From: Chalciporus piperatus
Lineage: Eukaryota; Basidiomycota; Agaricomycetes; Boletales; Boletaceae
NCBI GenBank assembly: GCA_038093975.1
Contig: JBBPTG010000145.1
Span: forward strand, 1-63,385
Reading direction: 5' to 3'
Length of the DNA stretch: 63,385 bases
The notes beneath the pieces are model-generated. The model had not been told where the DNA came from. It saw nothing but the letters and a program-made list of their open reading frames with translations, and made no database searches. The position numbers and the translations under genes are program-made. Below are positions 57,384-63,385 of the stretch, one piece after another. Numbering within the stretch: position 1 is the stretch's first letter; every line of letters begins with the position of its first letter.

Positions 57384-59512
57384 ATGGAAACGATTGCTCC
57401 TAGGCTTAGCCTCGCGAGTGTGGTTGTGGCCGCAGCCGAAGTCCTGGTTCTGCTCGGACATGTCTGCTCCAACGAATATATACAAGGCGGAGACATCACC
57501 TACCTTGACAAGGCGATAGTCACTCTAAGAACTGTCCTGCGTATCCGCCAGCCAAACCATCTTCCCAAACCCTCCGTATTGAATGACCTTGCGGTCTTCC
57601 TATCCAACCGTTACGACAAACTAGGCGCGATCGGAGACCTGGAGGAAGCTATCGCTCTGCATCGCAATACATTGGAGCTTTATCCCGAAAGCGAACCCCT
57701 TCGTTCCTTGTCCCTGAACAACCTTGCTATGTGTCTCTACTTCCGGTACACCAAGCTGGGGGAGATGGGGGACCTCGAGGAAGCGATCGAGAGGAGTAGC
57801 GACGCACTAGCACTTCGGCCTGAGGGTCATCCACTTCGTTCCGCGTCACTCGATAATCTTGCGACTTATCGCTTGTCCCGGTACACCAAGCTTGGAACAG
57901 TAGATGACCTTTCACAGGCCATCACGCTGCAGCGGGTGTCACTAGAGCTTCGTCCTGTAGGACATTCTAATCGTGACATATCCCTGAACAACCTTGGCGC
58001 TCTGCTCTTTAATCGGTATGGCCGTCTGGGGGAAATAAATGACCTCAATGATGCCATACTGATGCACAGAGGCGCATTGGAGAGTCGCCCAGAGGGCCAT
58101 CCGCACCGATCCACTTCGTTGTATAACCTTGGGATTGGTCTGCACACTCGACATAACCGAGTGGGAGATATTAGTGACCTCGAGGAGGCAAACATGCTTC
58201 ATCGAGCCGCACTCGCACTTCGGCCGCAAGGCCATCCCGATCGCGCCATGTCATTGAATTGCCTCGCTGTGTGTCTCTCCGCACAGTATCGACAACGAGG
58301 AGACATGCGAGACCTGGAAGAAGCTATCGCCATGCACACAGCTGCTCTGGAGCTTCTCCCGCAGGCCCACCCGCTTCGGCCGGAGATAATGAACAATCTT
58401 GGAACTTGCTTCTCCACACGGTACGATAAATTGGGTGGGAAGGATGGGAAGACCGACCTCGATGCCGCCATCGAGATGCACAGAGCCACAGCGCAGCTCA
58501 TTCCTCAGAATCATCATGATCGTTTCGCGCCGTTGAATAACCTTGCAGGTTGTCTCTCTCTTCGCTACCAAACGTTGGGAAACAAGGATGACCTTGTGGA
58601 GGCCATCGCGACGCACAGATGTGCACTCGCACTTAGACCACAAGGTCATCCAGATCGTGCTATGTCACTCAACGGTCTCGGTATTTGTCTTCACGACAAG
58701 TACAAGCAGCAGGGAGACACACGCGACCTCGAGGAGTCATTCACTATGCATCGCGCTGCGCTCGAACTTCGCCCACCAGGCCATCCCCTTCGAGCCTCTT
58801 CGATGGATAATCTTGCGCTGCTACTCATGACCCGCCATGGTCAACAGGTTGTCATGAGCAATCTTGAGGAGGCTATCACACTGCTCAGAGATGCTCTGGA
58901 GCTTCGTCCCGATGACCATCCTTATCGTCACATGACACTAAACAACCTCGCAAACTGTCTTACCGCCCGGTACGACCATCTGAAGGAGATATGTGATTTG
59001 CAAGAGGCTATCACGAGGCAAAGGGCGGTCGTGGAGCTTTGTTTACCAGGCCACCATTTTCGCTCTACAGCACTGAATAACCTCGGGTGTACGCTTCTCT
59101 CGCGGTACTCTCGGCTGCGAGAGCCCTACGACCTCGAGGAAGCAATTAAAAGGCACGAAGAAGCATTGGAGCTCCGCCCACCAGGACACCTTGATCGATC
59201 TGCATCGATGGGCAACCTTGCGGAGTGTCTCTTCACACGCTACGAGGAGCTCGGGGGGAGGAGCGACCTTGACGAGGCAATCTCACTTCATCGAAATGCA
59301 CTACAGAATCGATCTCCGGGCCATCCGCTTCGATCCATTTTGCTTCGCAAACTCGCAAACTGCATCCGTATCCAGTTCGAGCGTTCAGATGCGATGGTTG
59401 ATAAAGAGGAGATATTTCAACTTTACTCCCAACTCTCGAATGTTTCCCCAATCCCGCCTGCAGAGGATTTGGCTGCTGCAAAGAGTTGGGTGTACGCAGC
59501 GGAACACTTTCT
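57384..59512 (+). pseudogene. TPR-array gene, 3' part cut off by a LINE
   Basis: About a dozen degenerate TPR units of about 44-50 residues follow the pattern ALELRPPGHPxRSxSLNNLA, then RYxxLGxxxDLEEAI. The first open frame starts at ATG 57,384 (METIAPRLSLASVVVAAAEV). In relatives such arrays, common in mushrooms, are followed by LAAAKSWVYAAEHF and then often a CHAT peptidase domain. Here the reading is lost exactly after LAAAKSWVYAAEHF, where a run of 19 T begins (59,512). The remaining frame adds only a Phe run and a few residues. No CHAT domain is found beyond the insertion in the window, so the gene has probably lost its C-terminal half. TPR-CHAT proteins have been proposed as signalling or cell-death factors; activity here is unlikely. 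Confidence 0.8.
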
Positions 59513-60800
59513 TTTTTTTTTTTTTTTTTTGGATGAGCGATGTTATTGTGCAGCAACTGACTAATCTAGTCCTACACAATACGCTATGGCGGGGTCCTCA
59601 ACGAGCACCCCGATCCGAGGGAAAATGCACTTATGCACGCCTTGATCTCTCAAGGGGTGTGGGACTCCGTGAGCTAGCCAGTTGCCCCGGTCATATTCAG
59701 GGGTCGGGCTAGCGTGATACCCACTAAAACCTCTAGGTTTTCTACCCAGTTCTTTGGTAAAGGGTTGTCTGATTTGATTACTAGTTCCCAGGTCCTAGCT
59801 ATCTTAGCAGTTACCTTTGGTTTCTTCCGCGATTTTGCGATCCTTCTGTCTGTGTCTAGCCTCATGTTGATCTTATCTCGCCATTGTTTTTTAATCGATT
59901 CTTCGGAGTGTTGTCGGTTGCCTATTACTCGGCCACATCGTAGTGCCCAGATCAGATGTGCGGATTCTGATATTAGGATTCTCCTCAGTCTCGTGCTTCC
60001 GATTTTCCGGTTGGTTTGGTTTTGGTTTTCACCGTTTGTCGTTGATAGTGCGCCGCAGCCCAGGATCTGGCCTATGGTCGGTTGTCGCCATGCTCCCAGA
60101 CTCGTTGGCCAAACTCGTTGCGCTTCGTGCCAGACGGTCGTTCGTTCTGGGCTGTTGCAGTCGGTGAGTATGTGTTCCAAAGATTCTTCTGATTCATTGC
60201 ATAGTGAGCACTGGCTTGGCTCTGTGTTCATAGTTCGGGATTTTGCTCCAGTGATCTCCTATTCGGAGTGATCCGTGCATCGCTCTATATAGGAACGTTT
60301 GTATTGGGCGTCGGATATCTGGATGCCTCAGGCTGTTCCAGATTGTCTTGTCTGTTTCCATTGTTCCAGTCCAGTTGTGCACTGCGTGTCTCGTGATGTC
60401 AAGGTTCATCAGAGCGGATCTCTGGTATGGTTTTGGGGATTTCATCGATATCGTTTGGTATGCCAGTGCTTGTGTTAGTGCGCTCAGCTTAATCCCTCTT
60501 AGTGTGAAGTTTTCCGGGGTTTCCGTGTTTATGACGTCGGCGGGTTCTTTTTTTGCCCCTTGTCCTGCTAGTTTATCTGCGCCTTCGTTTCCGATGGTGC
60601 CATTGTGGCCTTTCACCCATTTGAAAACCGTTGGCGCTGCTCTCCTACGGAGCTGGAAGGTAGCCATTCGGACCCAAGCAAAGGGTGCTCTTGCGAGACC
60701 CACCACTACAAAGTGTCTCGTGGAAACAACATGAGCTGGCCAGTTCTTGTGGAACTTAAAGCCAACCAGCAGGGGATTTTGTCCTCTCAGGCCACACAAA
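59512..60800 (-). mobile_element. 5'-truncated non-LTR retrotransposon (LINE)
   Basis: The T19 run at 59,512-59,530 is the poly(A) tail of an element on the minus strand. Upstream on that strand lie a 3' untranslated part (59,531 to about 59,673), then a coding tail with zinc knuckle CSLCNESEESLEHILTDC and ILISESAHLIWALRCGRVIG (59,674-60,231). Before these is an RNase H-like block VFKWVKGHNGTIGNEGADKL (60,600-60,640). This order, RNase H then a CCHC zf-RVT motif, is typical of Tad-like fungal LINEs. The frames of the two blocks differ by a one-base shift near 60,210. The reverse transcriptase and ORF1 are absent, so this is a dead, 5'-truncated copy. Its 5' edge near 60,800 is approximate; I did not find a clear target duplication. 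Confidence 0.8.
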
Positions 60801-61770
60801 GGGACTACCTATGTATGCCACGGCCCACCCCGTTCAAGTCACAACTTCAAACTAGAGCTTCCCGTTCCCTTACTAGTGCTTCGTTTGTAGAACCCAAACA
60901 GGTACTACGTACGGATCCGCGATCTAGTAAAAGTCCACTGCCTTGCCAGAAGTGTGATCAAATCCGACTAACCACCCCACCATGTACATTGTAGCGAGCT
61001 ACAGTGCAGTGACGATGAGGCCGAGGGTGTCCTTTGACCATGTTGGTCTCGGATGGTTTTTAGAACCCAATTCCCCCCTGTTACGAAGCCTATGTCCACC
61101 AGGGACACCCTTTTACGGGACTTGGCACGAGACCGTGGTGACAGCATCGTGAATAGCATGGTGACCACCCCTTCGACCGAGTGAAGCTAGTGCTTCTGCA
61201 AACCTCCTTTACTAAGGGAGGGCTCAGCAGGTTTAACGTCTAGCTCCCCGACCACTAGCGACAACCGAAAGAACGGCTGTGGGAACTAGACAGCCGCGCA
61301 CGCACGACTAAAAAAAAAACGGGCCAGGTGACAAGCACAACGATTGAGAGAGTACTCACCCGTCGTAGTTTACTGTCATTTCGGACACGGCAGAGCGCGA
61401 CTAATGCCACTGCGAACCTCCTTCACTAAGGGAGGGCTCCCTTCCGTAGTAGTTTTGAGTCGGTCGAGCTTCACCGCCAAGCGTGTCCAAACGATACTTT
61501 AACCTCCTTTGCCAAGGGAGGGCTTGGCCGTGGGTTGCCAGTACAGACTTCAACGAGCGTATCCAAGCGACACATTCACCTCCTTTGCTAAGGGAGGACT
61601 CGTTGAGCAGCGGGGCGTGCTGTCTTGACCATCGAATGCGAGTATGCGAGTCGCTGGGGACTTGCTGTGCGTGGTGCATTAGAATGGCCCTCCTCTACCG
61701 CGAACTGAACCGTGGGAAAACACGAGCAGGTAGTGGTACTGGATCAAGGAGCGCCCCATGCCATTATTTT
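60801..61770. other. Non-coding repeat-like region with poly(A) and palindromes
   Basis: No gene found. It holds an A10 run (61,311-61,320) that could be the tail of another retro-copy, and four copies of a 23-bp palindrome (listed separately). Confidence 0.45.
61202..61601. repeat. Four copies of a 23-bp palindromic motif
   Basis: Consensus ACCTCCTTTGCTAAGGGAGG followed by GCT occurs at 61,202-61,224, 61,416-61,438, 61,502-61,524 and 61,579-61,601. CCTCCTT pairs with AAGGGAGG around a 4-nt loop, so each copy can form a small hairpin. Differences between copies are mostly in the loop or at the last bases. Confidence 0.92.
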
Positions 61771-61772
61771 TG

Positions 61773-61800
61773 TATTCATTCATTCATTCATTCATTCATT
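61773..61800. repeat. (ATTC)n microsatellite
   Basis: Six to seven tetranucleotide units. Confidence 0.95.
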
Positions 61801-62477
61801 AACACGAATAGTACTGTCGTATCCAAAACAAGTGGGATTTGCGACGAGCGATGAAGAAGAAGAAGAAAAAGAAAAACATACGATACAACGAGCGAGTCCG
61901 CGAAAGCAAAGAACAAACGAGAGCGAAAAAAAAAAAAAGCGGTTGTAACTTGTGGTGGCCGGTTACGGTAGTGGCCGGTAGCGGTAGTGGCAGTGGCCTG
62001 TAGCGGTATGGTAGTAAGTTAGGTAGTACAGCAGTACTTGGTAGCGATGGCATTGGCAGTAATGGATGGGAAAAAAGAAAAACTGTCCTCTGAATCGAAT
62101 TCTCCGTGTTTCTCTCTCTTGTCGAGCACGTCAAAGAAAAAAAAGAAAAGAAAAGAAGTGTCCGTTCGACCAGCTAAATTTGTATATGGTAGCCACACTT
62201 GCGAGAGAGAGAGAGAGAGTGAGAAAGTGAGTGAAAGTGAGAAAACAAAGTGATAGAGCGAGCGGATTCCATGGGATGCACGAATGAGATATGATGAAAC
62301 TGTGAAAGAAAAAAAAAGAAGAGATGCAGACATCAAAGGGGTCATAAACATGGTCGTCAAGGTGGATCAGAGACGAGGTGGGGGGACGGGACGCAACGTC
62401 GGCGGGGGAAAAAGGACACGTGAAACGATCCGGAGGGTATCCCAACAAGCACCACACACCGCACACTACACTCACCC
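61801..62477. other. Low-complexity, purine-rich 3' flank of the Skn7-type gene
   Basis: Contains A-rich runs (61,926-61,938), repeated GGTAGTGGC-like units near 61,965-62,000 and a (GA)n tract at about 62,202-62,219. No exon supported. Confidence 0.5.
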
Positions 62478-63385
62478 TCAATCAAGCACCTCAAACCTCC
62501 CCCTCTTCCCCTCCCTCATCTCCCCACTATCATCGTCCAACCCCCGTTTCTCAGGACTGACGCCCACACCCACCACACCCACACCCACACCCACACCCAC
62601 GCCCACGTCAACATCAACATCAACACCAACACCAACATCGACGTCAAGCCCGACATCATCCTCGCCCATCCCAAACGTGAACCCCTCGGGTACACCAACG
62701 CCCATCAAGTTCTCATTACTGACGAGGTCTTTGAGGATCGCCTGATATCGTTCGTCCGAGAGACCCATCCCCGCTAAAGGATTGAGCCGCCCATCGTCAT
62801 CGTAACTCGGCATCGTCGAGACGGCGGAGGAAGAGGAGGACGAGGTAGAAGAGGCTCCAACAGAGAGCGTCGCGTTGATCCCATCATCCGAAAGCGGTGG
62901 CCCACCTATCGAGCGCGGGAGTTTAGACATCTGTTGAATCACTTTGAGATGCATGAGGTGTTTCTGTGCACATGTCAAAAAAAGGATCAGAGATGGAGAC
63001 GGAGACAGAGACGGAGACGGAGATGGGAGGAAAGACGAAACGACGCTCACCTCGAGCATGTCCAGTAAACCCTCCTTCGTAAACGGTTTGGGCAATATAT
63101 CGTTCATCCCAGACGAATAATACGTCATAATCTCGCTTGGCTTCGAATTACTCGTCATCGAAATGATAGGCGTCATATGATCAAACTGGCGGATCAACGA
63201 CGTCGCGGATATCCCATCCATCTTGGGCATCACGATGTCCTGTAACCGACGCAACACAACACAACACGCACGCACGCACACGCGTCAGTAACAAACACCC
63301 AAAAAGACAAAAAAGAACGCACCATCAACACCAAATCATACTTTTCCAAATTCATCTTCGTCACCGCCCCAACTCCATCGACGGC
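62478..63385 (-). CDS. Skn7/Prr1-type response regulator, 3' part (runs off window)
   Basis: Transcription factors of this type join an HSF-like DNA-binding domain to a receiver domain and act in oxidative and osmotic stress signalling. Only the receiver and C-terminus are in the window. On the minus strand, MNLEKYDLVLM is spliced (GTGCGT...TTACAG) to DIVMPKMDGISATSLIRQFD, with the phospho-acceptor Asp at the VLMDIVMP position, then TPIISMTSNSKPSEIMTYYS and GMNDILPKPFTKEGLLDMLE. Here Lys of KPF is the conserved receiver lysine. After another intron come KHLMHLKVIQQMSKLPRS and SDERYQAILKDLVSNENLMG. The C-terminal tail has an unusual Val-Asp/Val-Gly dipeptide run coded by a microsatellite and ends FEVLD. 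The N-terminus lies beyond 63,385. Confidence 0.9.
62563..62640. repeat. Coding (CCCACA)n/(CAACAT)n microsatellite in the regulator tail
   Basis: Six-base units on the plus strand; on the coding minus strand they give alternating Val-Asp and Val-Gly residues, keeping frame. Confidence 0.9.

Noticed and set aside
1..63385. CRISPR arrays, bacterial operons or ribosome binding sites
   Set aside because: Genes are eukaryotic with spliceosomal introns; the repeats seen are microsatellites, coding repeats or palindromes without regular spacers.

Overview
This window looks like nuclear DNA of a filamentous basidiomycete, most likely an Agaricomycete. Genes are cut by many introns of about 47-60 bp, intergenic gaps are short, and the gene families (Skn7-type regulator, Tnp2-like transposase, TPR arrays with LRPxGHP linkers, alpha-kinases) are typical of mushrooms. 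All calls come from reading the sequence and splicing by eye; no database search was possible.

Layout. 1-6.9 kb: a Tnp2/CACTA-like transposase gene, an AT-rich spacer, a broken vacuolar alpha-mannosidase relic and a two-exon gene of a mushroom family with a PD...ExK motif. 7,086-14,539: a complete 7,454-bp DNA transposon with terminal inverted repeats of about 111 bp and a 6-bp target duplication (GGTATG). It carries two divergent, apparently intact, intron-rich genes: an integrase-core transposase (538 aa) and an alpha-kinase (816 aa). A 1,097-bp TA-flanked mariner/pogo-type element sits inside one kinase intron. 14.5-21.5 kb: gene remnants (a coiled-coil gene, a membrane-protein C-terminus, a DUG2-like WD40/M20 peptidase, a partial copy of the next gene). 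21.5-30 kb: a second PD...ExK-family gene, a single-pass membrane protein, a gene frameshifted by a 23-bp tandem duplication, a GH3 beta-glucosidase relic and an F-box gene.

30-57 kb is mostly conserved genes: TDP1 with a 9-nt microexon, a hotdog-fold protein, three Delta9-desaturase/cytochrome b5 genes, a P450, an ELO elongase, La protein, an unknown coiled-coil protein, a short-chain dehydrogenase and an acylaminoacyl peptidase. Two desaturase genes (35.3-36.9 and 48.4-50.0 kb) are near-identical arms of an inverted duplication of about 2 kb, enclosing about 11 kb. 57-63.4 kb: a TPR gene interrupted by the poly(A) end of a 5'-truncated LINE, four copies of a 23-bp palindrome, microsatellites and the 3' part of a Skn7-type response regulator that runs off the window.

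Functionally, the three desaturases, the elongase, the P450, the SDR and possibly the hotdog protein make 33-53 kb rich in fatty-acyl enzymes, though nothing here proves a single pathway. The strongest candidate for something undescribed is the alpha-kinase-carrying integrase transposon.
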